From positions 1-64,000 of the forward strand of contig JANBRJ010000092.1 in the NCBI GenBank assembly GCA_027577595.1: a stretch of 64,000 nt of DNA. Reading direction: 5' to 3'. The translations under genes were made by a program, and so were the position numbers. This DNA is from Coemansia sp. RSA 487. Its lineage: Eukaryota; Kickxellomycota; Kickxellomycetes; Kickxellales; Kickxellaceae. Positions within the stretch are counted from its first letter, which is position 1. Each line of letters starts with the position of its first letter. Under the pieces are notes generated by a model, which saw only the letters and a program-made list of their open reading frames with translations, was not told where the DNA came from and did not search any database. Below are positions 40,756 to 50,974 of this stretch, in pieces.

Positions 40756-41805
40756 TTATTGCTTCTTTTCCTCACTTTGTTGCTGGGATGGCGATGATGC
40801 TGACTTTTCGGTTTCAGCATTCCTAGGCGCACTCATATTGGTATAGTCAGTCCCCGGAGGCGCCGGTCCACTGCTATCGCCAGCAGGGCCAGGTGGAGGA
40901 TACTGAGGTTGCTGCTGCTGCTGATACTGAGGCTGCTGCTGCTGCTGCTGCTGACCAGGTGGAGGGTAAGGAGGCTGTTGCTGTCCGGATGAAGAGGATG
41001 TAGACCTGCGAGTGCTTGGCAGAGGGATCTTGCCAAAGAGCTGCTCATTCTGGCCGCGCTTCCTCTCGGCTATCTGGCGCGCATCCTGTGACAGCTGCAT
41101 GGCCGACTGGTACGCCTCATTGACGGTGAATGCTACCTTCTGACCAACAGGATGACTCTGAAGCTTGTTGTATGCGTCCTTTGCGCGCTTCGAGATGTTA
41201 AACTTCTCGTCCCAGCTCTGCAAATGATTGCTAAATTTGTACTGCCTGTCAAGCGACCGCGCTTGCTCTTGCGTACGGCCAGTGACACGATACTTGGAGT
41301 CGAACTCGGACGCGCGGGAAACCACATGCTCGCCAACAAGGTACCCGGCAGCCAGGAGCTCATGCACGACGTAGAGCGCGGGCTTTCCTTCGTAGTTTGC
41401 ATCAACAATTGGGTTCCTGCCGCTGCTGCTAGTGCTGGCTGCAGGTTGCTGTTGGTGTGGTGGAAGCTGGCGCGTCTCCTGGCCAGGGTGGTCTGCGCTG
41501 TACGATGGCGGCGTTGCAGGCGGGTGCGTCTCAGGGAATAGGGGACTGACACGGATAGACTCGTGGTTGATCTGTGCGCTGGTCAGGAAGAGAGACGTCT
41601 TGGCTGCCTCGGTGTCAGCAAACTTTATCAGCGCACGCTGCGTGCCGTCCATTTCCTTTTTCAGCTCCAGGGTTTCAATGTTCCCGCAGAACCCGAAGAA
41701 ATTGCGGACAGTGTTCTCGTCGGCGGACAGTGGAATGTGCTCCACCTGGATGTACCTGGAGTCGGGCTCTGTGGGAATAGCCGTTTGCCAGTTAGTAGTG
41801 ACCAT
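40756..41805 (-). CDS. RRM protein of the Vip1 family
   Basis: 349 residues. An N-terminal RRM at ~15-88 has RYIQVEHIPLSADENTVRNF and QRALIKFADTEAAKTSLFL. The Vip1-type second region (~140-245) reads KPALYVVHELLAAGYLVGEH, ASEFDSKYRVTGRTQEQA and VGQKVAFTVNEAYQSAMQL. The same two-part layout occurs in fission yeast Vip1 and related proteins of filamentous fungi, whose exact role is not settled. The C-terminus is a Pro/Gln/Tyr-rich prion-like tail with Gln runs encoded by CAG. No intron is seen; the start is the first ATG. Confidence 0.85.
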   Translation of the reverse strand: MVTTNWQTAIPTEPDSRYIQVEHIPLSADENTVRNFFGFCGNIETLELKKEMDGTQRALIKFADTEAAKTSLFLTSAQINHESIRVSPLFPETHPPATPPSYSADHPGQETRQLPPHQQQPAASTSSSGRNPIVDANYEGKPALYVVHELLAAGYLVGEHVVSRASEFDSKYRVTGRTQEQARSLDRQYKFSNHLQSWDEKFNISKRAKDAYNKLQSHPVGQKVAFTVNEAYQSAMQLSQDARQIAERKRGQNEQLFGKIPLPSTRRSTSSSSGQQQPPYPPPGQQQQQQQPQYQQQQQPQYPPPGPAGDSSGPAPPGTDYTNMSAPRNAETEKSASSPSQQQSEEKKQ

Positions 41806-42600
41806 GGTTTGTATCTCTTGCTGTTTGTTGTTTTGGAGAAAAAAAGATGGGTCGATTGTTTGGAGTACTACGTGTCAGTAAGCTGTATGACTTGCTACAA
41901 AAGACAAAAAAAGTAAATGAATGTTCAAGAAGACGGAGTAAAGTAGTTGACAAAAGGATGAAGGGAGGAGAACTAACGGCAGCAGACCTTTCTTGGCTTT
42001 TTATATACGCCAGATGATGACGCTTCACTTCCAATCTTTTCATGTGCTTTTCCACATGTGGTTGCTCAAAAAAGCATGCAACTATTCCTTTTCTTTTCTG
42101 CATGAGGCTCGTCCACACTACTTAATCTGGTTTCCCATTCCTCGCAGTTGGGCTTTCCTCTTTTTTCTTGCTTTGCCAAGACTTGGGGACTTTACGCAGT
42201 TGGCAATTTTCCATTCGGCCATCCCTTTTTCCTCAAAAAAGAGAACGCAACATTTGTGGAAGTTTAATTATTGCCGTACCCTCATCCTGTACATTTTGCC
42301 ACATGAAAAACCTCTTCATTCTAGCATTGCATCATCCTGCATATACTGCTCGAAACTACAGATCTAATTTTATATCAGCCATCAAGTCATGTTGCCCCAA
42401 GTGCAATACGATCCTATGACATCACGCTCCTTATTCTCAAACACTGTTTCTTGTAATCCAATTGGATCGACTGCTTTATAATTCTATTGACTTCTTAATA
42501 GAACGCTAGCACCGCAGGCTCGGGATCCAGATACCACCTCTCAATGTACAGTAGTCAAAAGACTATAGAACCATAATTGTCTGTTAAACACCCGCTGCAA
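41806..42600. other. Upstream region of the Vip1-family gene
   Basis: 795 bp between two minus-strand genes. Pyrimidine-rich on the plus strand near 42,080-42,240. Frames such as 41993-42367 look like random translation. No element recognised. Confidence 0.4.
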
Positions 42601-43323
42601 CTAAAGCTTTTTGTCTAGTCTATCAAAGTCGGTTTTCCACGTAACTTCGGGATAGTACGAAAGACGCAGAACCTCGCCAAAGGTAAAGTTCGTGTTGATG
42701 GCCTTGATCCACGCAAACTCCAGGCTAAACGGACCCTCGCGCCGGTCAGACAGAGAAAACCCCACTGTTTCCATATTGGTTGACGCCATTGTTGGCTGCG
42801 ACGCCAAGATAACGCTGTTGCTTGTCAGTGTAAACATATTGAATGGAATGATCACTGTTTCCCAATGTCCAGGTTTGCGGATAGGCAAAAGGTGTTGGTA
42901 AATGTCTGTGTGGATCAGGGTGTCCGACTTGAGATTCACAAAGTACTTGCGGCGGTCTGCTTTCACTCGTATTGCCAGGTACCGGTACAGCGAGCTGTCC
43001 CATGTGCCATCGCTTAGAATATCCGACTGTGGGTCTTTTGTGCGGATCATAGCATATCCACTGCGCTTGAATCGAGTGTCCTCGGGTAGCTTTTGTGAAA
43101 TGTATCCATGGAACTTTGCATGTCCAGAGCTGGTGGTATCTAACCACACGTCGCTGAATCCGCCAATGTCTCTGTCTGACCCCTTTACCCATTTTTTCAG
43201 ATCCTCCTTTGCGGCAACGGCGGCCACCGTTTGTTCCGTCGCACGGAACAGATAGTCGGCGTTGTATACCATTGTCGCTGTTTCTTTGATGGTCTTTGCA
43301 GACCGGCTCCAGTACCCGGACAT
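42601..43323 (-). CDS. Complex I intermediate-associated protein 30 (CIA30/NDUFAF1)
   Basis: 240 residues. CIA30-domain blocks are WVKGSDRDIGGFSDVWLDTT (~45-64), GYAMIRTKDPQ, YRYLAIRVKADRRKYFVNLK (~107-126), GHWETVIIPFNMFTLTSN and VGFSLSDRREGPFSLEFAWI (~188-207). NDUFAF1 helps assemble the membrane arm of mitochondrial complex I, so the organism probably has respiratory complex I. The N-terminus (MSGYWSRSAKTIKETATMVY) is basic and amphipathic enough for mitochondrial import. Length is typical for fungi. It is head to head with the REEP-like gene. Confidence 0.92.
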   Translation of the reverse strand: MSGYWSRSAKTIKETATMVYNADYLFRATEQTVAAVAAKEDLKKWVKGSDRDIGGFSDVWLDTTSSGHAKFHGYISQKLPEDTRFKRSGYAMIRTKDPQSDILSDGTWDSSLYRYLAIRVKADRRKYFVNLKSDTLIHTDIYQHLLPIRKPGHWETVIIPFNMFTLTSNSVILASQPTMASTNMETVGFSLSDRREGPFSLEFAWIKAINTNFTFGEVLRLSYYPEVTWKTDFDRLDKKL

Positions 43324-43789
43324 TTGGCTATATATAAAACAAAATGAAAAGAAAATCCCGAATAAAAAAAAGAGAGAGAATTAGAAGTCAAAGAGGTCAA
43401 AACAAGTGAAACAGGAAGAAAAAAAGATAATCGCCATACCTCTATCAACGTTTCAGATCACTGCAGGTGCCAAAATAGAAATCCAGCCAATCGGTCAACA
43501 AGCTTTTGACAAAGCGCATGCGCAAAGCTCAATTTCTTTCATGTGTTTTCACTTTTCGCCACTACCTATCTTTTCTTTTCTTTTCTTTTCTTTTTTCCCT
43601 CTTTCGTTTAATGGTCCAACGCCATGCTTTCTTAACTCTCCTCGTCTGTATTTGTTATGCCTCTTTATATTATATTTCCTAGCGAGTTTACGACATCAAC
43701 GACGCAACGACGCACATATACATACTAGACACCGAGCATAGCTTGAAAAAGCGTAACAACAAAGTACGTTCGCCTTCGTTTTGTTCGCC
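43324..43789. promoter_or_regulatory. Shared divergent promoter of CIA30 and REEP-like genes
   Basis: 466 bp between opposed ATGs. It contains a short CTTTT array at about 43,570-43,600 and C/T-rich tracts; no TATA box was assigned. Confidence 0.4.
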
Positions 43790-44803
43790 ATGTCTACAGC
43801 AGACACAGCCAACGCATTTCTGGCAGCCATATCCCGGGTGCCCAGAGAAAAGTTTCCAGCAACCTACGCAGCCAACGCGTTCTTTGGTAAACTGGACTCT
43901 GCGATGCAACGAACACTACCGCCACACTTACATCCGCTCTTTGTCAAGCTGCGGGCGTTCTGCGTCCGGCAAACGTTCGTTCTGGAACACCGGCTGCACA
44001 TCAACCCGACGTTCACGCTTCTTCTTAGCACGCGCATAGTGCCTCCGAGTATTGCCTTTATTGCCGCTGCTGCAAGTACAATATACGCGGTGCGCTACTT
44101 GTACACACATGCGCTGGATCTACTGACAAATATAATCGGTGTCGCATACCCTGCATATCAGTCCATAATGGCGATCGAGTATGGTGATACTATTGTGACG
44201 TCTGTGCACCGGTCCGACAATGGTGAAGAGCCTTTTGATACTGGAACACATCCGCTTAGCAGCGCAGCAGCGGCCTTGGGAATTGCCACACCCAACCTTG
44301 ACAAAAAGCAGTGGCTTATGTACTGGGCCATCTATGGCGTGCTTACCACCGCCGACCATTGGGCTGGTCCCATCCTGCACCTCTTCCCCATGTACAGAAT
44401 CGTAAAAATCGGGGTGCTTGTTTGGGCACAGCACCAAAAGTATAACGGTGCCGCCTGGCTGTATGACACGTTTGTGCGTCCTCTACTGCCTCCTCCAGAA
44501 CCTATCCACAAAAGCAAGGAAATCCGGGAACCAGCTCATCAGCACGATCGGTACCATGGGCAACACAATGTCGAGATATCCGACAAAGAGAAGGGCGTCT
44601 ATGTCGAGGGTCATGCAAAAGTTCAGACATATAACACTGATGAAAGCTCGGGTAGCAGGCCAGATGCTACATTTACATCTTTGGAACTGCCGTCCACATC
44701 CATCTGGGGCTCATCAGCTCTTAGTCGCAGTCAAGGATCTGCAGTAGACATGTTTACCCGTAGCATAAAGGACAGTGTCCTTGCATCTGCGCTAAAGTCT
44801 TAA
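43790..44803 (+). CDS. REEP/Yop1-like ER-shaping protein (TB2/DP1/HVA22 family)
   Basis: ATG at 43790 (the frame extends three codons upstream only through TTG) gives 337 residues. The TB2/DP1/HVA22 domain spans ~100-235: hydrophobic hairpins around PSIAFIAAAASTIYAVRYLY, the marker GVAYPAYQSIMAIE, and after an insert, DKKQWLMYWAIYGVLTTADH with the paired helices MYRIVKIGVLVWAQHQKYNG and AAWLYDTFVRPLL. Such proteins bend ER tubules. A 60-residue insert between the PAYQS and KQW blocks and a Ser-rich C-terminal tail of about 95 residues set it apart from the short (~180) Yop1, closer to REEP1-4-type proteins with long tails. Confidence 0.88.
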   Translation: MSTADTANAFLAAISRVPREKFPATYAANAFFGKLDSAMQRTLPPHLHPLFVKLRAFCVRQTFVLEHRLHINPTFTLLLSTRIVPPSIAFIAAAASTIYAVRYLYTHALDLLTNIIGVAYPAYQSIMAIEYGDTIVTSVHRSDNGEEPFDTGTHPLSSAAAALGIATPNLDKKQWLMYWAIYGVLTTADHWAGPILHLFPMYRIVKIGVLVWAQHQKYNGAAWLYDTFVRPLLPPPEPIHKSKEIREPAHQHDRYHGQHNVEISDKEKGVYVEGHAKVQTYNTDESSGSRPDATFTSLELPSTSIWGSSALSRSQGSAVDMFTRSIKDSVLASALKS

Positions 44804-44967
44804 TAATGTTCCAAAAAATGAACTAGTCATTGACACTGACGAGTTTTTTCTCTAATCCGCAATTTACTCTGCTTTTCCCTAATGCGTTCTTTAATTTCGA
44901 TTTTTTTTATTTTGGATTCTACGTTTCAACTAACGTATCATTATTACTTGCCAAATACAGTCTATGC

Positions 44968-46968
44968 CTACGAATGTGCGTGTTTGCGACGCTTGCGGCT
45001 CTCGTTCAAAAGATCCTTCATTGCCTTTGTCTTCTTAAAGTTCGGGTTGTTTGGATCAAGCGCAAACTTGTGCGACTCATACAGCGCGCCAAAGCGGGGA
45101 TCGCTAGTGTCGAGCTTAAAGTCGTCCTGGACATCATTGGCTTTCTTTCCACGCTTGCCCTTTTTGCCCTTGTTCTTCTCAGCCTTGACGATCTCGGCAA
45201 TGTCAAAGTGCTTGCGCTCTGCCTCGGGTCCATCGAGAAGCAGCTCGAGTTCTGCGCGTTCCTTGTCCTTCGCCTCCAACCTCTTTCTTCTCTCAGACTT
45301 GCTCTCAGTAACACGCTTGGTCTTTTTGTTGGATGAACGAGTCTTCTCACCAAACTCATCGTCACTGTGCGTGAAAAACGCGTCGCCTGCCATTGCTGGA
45401 TCAAGCTCGTTGTCGGAAATAAGGTTGTCGTCATCAGCACGCTTGCCTTTGCTCCCAGGCTTTTTGCTCCTTTGAATCTCCTTCCACCGCTCACGGCGCT
45501 CCTTCTTCATGCGGTGGAACCGCTCAATGGGCGTCTCATTAGAGCGCTTGGTGAGATTTTCCGCATCCTCGTCAGCATCGATACGTGCTGACGCTGATCC
45601 GCTGAGCCCTGGAGTAAATGTGATCTCCATATCGCCAATATTGGCATCATCGTCCTCATCTTCGTCGCTATCCTTGCTTGCACCCATCAGAAGCAGGCTG
45701 CGCTTCTTTGCCAGCTCCTCTTCGTCGTTGTCCGATCCATCGGATGACGACGCCGACGCCAGAAGGTTATCAAAGTCCAAATTATCGATATCCGCATGAG
45801 TAAGATTGCGCCTTGTGATTTTGGATCTGCTAGGTGCGTCAGCATCCCAGGTGATCTCGGCCTTTGAGTTCATTAGCGCATGTGTGACGAACCCCAGAGG
45901 CTCGTACTTTTCGGGCACATGCATGGCCTCATCCTTTGGCGCATTGTCAAACTCCATGCCATCAGGAACATAGCGCAGGTCAAAGAAGTTTGCGCTGGAC
46001 TCGTACTCCGACCCATCGCACATTGTGCAAATTGCCTTTGCCGTCTCCACAGAATCACATTCGACGATTGCATAGTAATAGCGCATCTTTTGGATCTCGT
46101 ATCTGCGCAGCGCCACATGGTCGATCTCCTCGTCCTCTTGGACCTGCTCCTTGATCAGCTCGTTCTCTTCGTCATCAGAGTCCTCATCGTTGGGCTTTTT
46201 ACTGGCGTGTTTGGCTGGCTTTTCAAACATCTCGCGTGGCGGGCCCTCCACTTCTTCCCTGGCCATATGCTCCTTGCCAAACTCGGACGGGTATATTTTG
46301 ACAGCAATGACCGAGCCGGTTTCCGGTGTAAACCCAGAGAATACAGCCAAGAGATCGACGGCACGAACGTTGCTCCAATCCATGTTGATGCAAGCGAACC
46401 GCTTGGTTTCTTCGCCACGTGGAATTTCGTCTGGGTCTTCGTCAAGATCACTCAGCCCGCCATCCTGCATGCCGCCAGCCTTGCCCCACTCCACATCAGA
46501 GATGTCCGAGTCAAGCTCGGAATCCGACGACTCATCGGACGCAACGCCATGCCCACGTGCGCGGTCCACAACCGTTTCACCCTCGTCCTCAGAGCTCTCA
46601 TCCTCAGAGCTTTCATCTTCAGAGCTCTCGTCTTCAGATCCATCGTGCACATTGGGTCCATGTTCCGATTCCGCATCCTGCTCATCAGAGCCATTGTCTT
46701 CCGACTCGCCACTAAAGTCGTACGTTCTGTTCAGATATGCCTTTGCGCGGTTGTCTTCTGTGGCCCGGCCATACCGATCAACTTTGGTCGACTCTGTAAA
46801 CGCCTTGTCTTTGATCATGTGTGCAAACCGCTTGTCCACTTTGACCTTGGACTGCGCTTTCTTTGGTCGGCTGAACCGCGGATCATTTTGAACATGTGAG
46901 AACCGTGGGTCAGTGGTTACCTTTTTCACGGGCGTGTCGGGTTTTCCGCTGGCTTTCTGTGGTGCCAT
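44968..46968 (-). CDS. ESF1: Pre-rRNA-processing protein ESF1
   Basis: 666 residues. The N-terminus carries the repeated DPRF element (TTDPRFSHVQNDPRFSRPKK) and KVDRYGRATED. A strongly acidic Ser/Glu tract (DESSEDESSEDESSEDEGE, ~113-131) follows. The RRM-like core has FACINMDWSNVRAVDLLAVF (~195), AVKIYPSEFGKEHMAREEVE and AIVECDSVETAKAICTMCDG. The C-terminal NUC153-type motif DTSDPRFGALYESHKFALDP (~618) is diagnostic. Esf1 acts in the nucleolus in 18S rRNA maturation. Size agrees (yeast 628). No intron. Acidic codons create long open antisense frames, which are not genes. Confidence 0.96.
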   Translation of the reverse strand: MAPQKASGKPDTPVKKVTTDPRFSHVQNDPRFSRPKKAQSKVKVDKRFAHMIKDKAFTESTKVDRYGRATEDNRAKAYLNRTYDFSGESEDNGSDEQDAESEHGPNVHDGSEDESSEDESSEDESSEDEGETVVDRARGHGVASDESSDSELDSDISDVEWGKAGGMQDGGLSDLDEDPDEIPRGEETKRFACINMDWSNVRAVDLLAVFSGFTPETGSVIAVKIYPSEFGKEHMAREEVEGPPREMFEKPAKHASKKPNDEDSDDEENELIKEQVQEDEEIDHVALRRYEIQKMRYYYAIVECDSVETAKAICTMCDGSEYESSANFFDLRYVPDGMEFDNAPKDEAMHVPEKYEPLGFVTHALMNSKAEITWDADAPSRSKITRRNLTHADIDNLDFDNLLASASSSDGSDNDEEELAKKRSLLLMGASKDSDEDEDDDANIGDMEITFTPGLSGSASARIDADEDAENLTKRSNETPIERFHRMKKERRERWKEIQRSKKPGSKGKRADDDNLISDNELDPAMAGDAFFTHSDDEFGEKTRSSNKKTKRVTESKSERRKRLEAKDKERAELELLLDGPEAERKHFDIAEIVKAEKNKGKKGKRGKKANDVQDDFKLDTSDPRFGALYESHKFALDPNNPNFKKTKAMKDLLNESRKRRKHAHS

Positions 46969-47328
46969 ATTTTTAGGAGAAAGGGCTATTTTGACGCTGC
47001 TTCTTTTCTCAGTAGCCTTGATATTATGAAAGGTTCACAAAAGTAATAAGATACTGTATGAAATTTATAGCGAGTCAAGAGAGCAAGAAATGAACAAAAG
47101 AAATAAAGGCAAGAATAACCAGTGCTCGCTTGCTTCAAGTTCAGGCACACAAAAATTTCAAATAAAAAAAAATTAACTGCTGAGCAAAGAACAATAGATT
47201 TGATCAGATCAGAGCTTGGGAATCGCATTTCTCTCCTTCATGCTGTGTATTTTGCAAAAGGGACAGCATCATATGCTAGAACTAGGATTTGCCGCAGCTA
47301 TAACCTTGACTGAATTTCATAGTGGTCG
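46969..47328. other. ESF1 upstream spacer
   Basis: 360 bp of AT-rich sequence before the ESF1 start on the minus strand; no element recognised. Confidence 0.4.
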
Positions 47329-48040
47329 TTATTTGTTCGTCCTCGCCGTCTTCTTTGCCGTAGTCGTCTTCCTTTTCTTCTTGGGCTGCTGTTCATTGGT
47401 GGTAGCAACGGCTGCAGGCTGCCTGCGGCAGAAGCGCTCTGGAGCTTCACTGTGATCGCGATGGCCATAGGAAATACGCCTGAAGCTGAGAACGGCGGCG
47501 AGATCTCGGCTATACATGCGTAAACGAGGAATCAGAACATCATCCACTTCCACGGCCCCATACATAGCCCGCTGGTGCACTCAAAGAGACCGTGGCAGAG
47601 CACTTCTTTCATCTTCTCTCGCTAGTAGGCAGCATTTTCCAACCAAATGCCGGTATAGTGCTGACATTGATATCGCCAGGCCGTTGAATGCTTCATAAAG
47701 GTTTCTTGATATGTGCCAGCACTGCAGTCGGGTGCTTGTTCAAGGTAGCAGTGGTATTTCTTCAGATTGCTAGGTTTCATTAGAATCAATGTTAACCAAT
47801 CGCATTGAAAGCACAGAAAGAGGCTGAGAAGCCAATCCATTTTTAGTGCGAAACCATAGGCGTGTAGCAAACAGCTCTCTCCACAAAGTTCCATTTGCGC
47901 CTCTTGTTTTCAAGCATAAATATAACGCCAACTGACGCAAACGACTTTTCTTGGAACACAAAATGCGCTATCGCCACTGCAAACCCTTCACCATTCGACG
48001 CATATACATCCTTCTTATTCAACGCAGCTAGTTTTGAAAA
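47329..48040 (-). mobile_element. OrfB/TnpB-like (Fanzor-type) transposon relic
   Basis: One minus-strand frame can be followed in the same register from 47961 to 47329 across three stops. Its pieces read TRGANGTLWRELFATRLWFR, then NGLAISMSALYRHLVGKCCL, and finally YSRDLAAVLSFRRISYGHRD and APERFCRR, ending in a basic NLS-like tail (KKKRKTTTAKK). The YSRDLAAVLSF part resembles the W-NRDxxAAxN end of the OrfB zinc-ribbon nuclease family, but the ribbon cysteines are mostly lost. The upstream 300 bp match the relic at 3.64-3.98 kb. It is a dead copy. The family call is by eye and moderate. Confidence 0.45.
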
Positions 48041-48213
48041 ATACAGTGTATTTGAGAATACTTTACTTTGGTTCATGTCTGTTTCGTCGGTATGGAGAAA
48101 AAACGAGGTTTTTCTCTTTATTATCTTTTTTTAGGAAACATCATTACACTCGCACATTACCTTTACATTTGATATAATATCCCACATGTAATCTAGTATC
48201 TCCTTCGTTCTAC

Positions 48214-48647
48214 ATGGCAAGTACCACTGAGGTCAACAAAGTAAATAAATACCGAGTGTATGCGCTTTCAAAATAACAAGGCACGATGTATTAACCAGTG
48301 AATGTTCTCGCTTGTAGTCGCACTCGATTCTATCGTTACAGTGACCGAAATCAAAAGAGGCGCGCACATATGAAGATTTCGATTCACTCAAAGAGGCTCT
48401 CGAACGAATAATAAAGATATTTGAAATCAGGCTAAAAGTTCTCTGCCCGAGCGCCATATATGTCAACTACAGCTTGGATGATCTCAATCGTTTTATCGAC
48501 CAGCACAAAGAATGCTGCTTGCTTGTATTGGATTCGCTGTTCAACGCCTATGTCTTTCATGACGGCGCCTGGATAAAGCCCAGCATCCATAGCCATCTGA
48601 AACATCTATTGCACGAATCGGCAATTTTGGTAGACAAAGGGCGATAG
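48214..48647 (+). pseudogene. Enhancer of rudimentary homolog (ERH) with one in-frame TGA
   Basis: A gene lacking a long ATG-initiated frame. Exon 1 is just ATG (48214-48216); the next bases are GCAAGT, the usual donor of GC-AG introns, and the intron ends TTGTAG at 48317. Exon 2 reads SHSILSLQ, a TGA (48342-48344), then PKSKEARTYEDFDSLKEALE through AWIKPSIHSHLKHLLHESA to TAG at 48647. This aligns in step with human ERH (SHTILLVQ..., GRTYADYES..., WIKEKIYVLL), and the ATG-only first exon is also the human arrangement. ERH is a small dimeric nuclear protein in RNA processing. The rest of the frame is intact, so the TGA (one change from CGA) may be recent, a sequence error, or read through. Confidence 0.75.
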
Positions 48648-48816
48648 TAATGACATGTATTTTTCTTTTAGTGCTGTTCAGTTAGTTACCCCATAGATAA
48701 AATGGCTGTTGCTTTCTTTAATATAATTTCAACTATAATGGCTTTTATAAAATAACAACAACTAGCCGGTAAAAGTCAAATGTAAAGCGTGCCTTTCATT
48801 AAGGCAAAGCCTTACT

Positions 48817-50205
<1,389 letters not shown>

Positions 50206-50877
50206 ATGGCTTGGAGATGTTCTGGACAAACAAATGGCGAGCTGGTCAATAATTTGGCCTCGCAGAACATTATTTATTCCGATCAGGTTATTTCAGCCAT
50301 GCGTTCTGTAGACAGGGCGCACTTTGCGCCACATAATCCCTACGAAGATTCGCCGCAGTACATCGGGTATGGCGCAACCATTTCAGCGCCTCACATGCAC
50401 GGATATGCTCTTGAGGGACTCCGCGACTATCTCAAGCCGGGAATGCATGTGCTGGATATCGGCAGTGGATCGGGGTACCTGACTGCTTGTATGGCTGCAA
50501 TGGTCGGCAAAGGCGGGCGAGTTGTTGGAATTGATCATATATCCGAGCTTGTTGAGACATCGCAAGGTGCTTTGTCCCAGCACTACCCCGAATGGGCTGA
50601 CTGCGGCTGCATCCACATGGTCACTGGTGATGGACGCGATGGATACCCACCCGACGCTCCTTATGACTGTATCCATGTTGGCGCAGCTTCGCCTGAGCGA
50701 CCGGACAAGCTCTTGGCGCAGCTAAAGTCGCCTGGCCGACTATTTGCGCCAGTCGGCAAGTACAGCCAGCAGATTATAGTTTATGACAAGGACAGCAGCG
50801 GGACTGTCAAACAGAATGATCTGATGGGCGTCGTCTATGTGCCACTTACCAATGAGCACAAGCAGCGGAAGGAATAG
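50206..50877 (+). CDS. Protein-L-isoaspartate (D-aspartate) O-methyltransferase
   Basis: The frame reaches 50143, but ATG at 50206 gives MAWRCSGQTNGELVNNLASQ, matching the conserved start MAWxSGG of PCMT1; 223 residues, close to human (227). Motifs are DRAHFAPHNPYEDSPQYIG, ATISAPHMHGYALEGL, SAM-binding VLDIGSGSGYLTACMA (~80-95), GRVVGIDHISELVE and DCIHVGAASPERPDKLLAQL. The enzyme methylates isoaspartyl residues in aged proteins as a first repair step, in the cytosol. Many fungi lack it, so retention is notable but not unique. It is convergent with the repeat-protein gene, under 100 bp between stops. Confidence 0.95.
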   Translation: MAWRCSGQTNGELVNNLASQNIIYSDQVISAMRSVDRAHFAPHNPYEDSPQYIGYGATISAPHMHGYALEGLRDYLKPGMHVLDIGSGSGYLTACMAAMVGKGGRVVGIDHISELVETSQGALSQHYPEWADCGCIHMVTGDGRDGYPPDAPYDCIHVGAASPERPDKLLAQLKSPGRLFAPVGKYSQQIIVYDKDSSGTVKQNDLMGVVYVPLTNEHKQRKE

Positions 50878-50974
50878 CAAGTGTTTTCAAATGTGAATAT
50901 GCAATATAAGATTTTACCACCATTGTTCTCGATTTGGAGTGATATCAAAAGCTATCAAAATAATTGACTATAGA

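Noticed and set aside
41993-42419. Plus-strand frames between Vip1-like and CIA30 genes
   Set aside because: Translation of pyrimidine-rich promoter sequence with Phe/Leu/Ser bias.
45880-46899. 339-codon plus-strand frame opposite ESF1
   Set aside because: It is the mirror of acidic Ser/Asp/Glu codons of ESF1; its residues have no domain and ESF1 on the other strand is certain.
48233-48466. 77-codon minus-strand frame opposite ERH
   Set aside because: It is antisense to the ERH coding sequence, which has clear family similarity on the plus strand.
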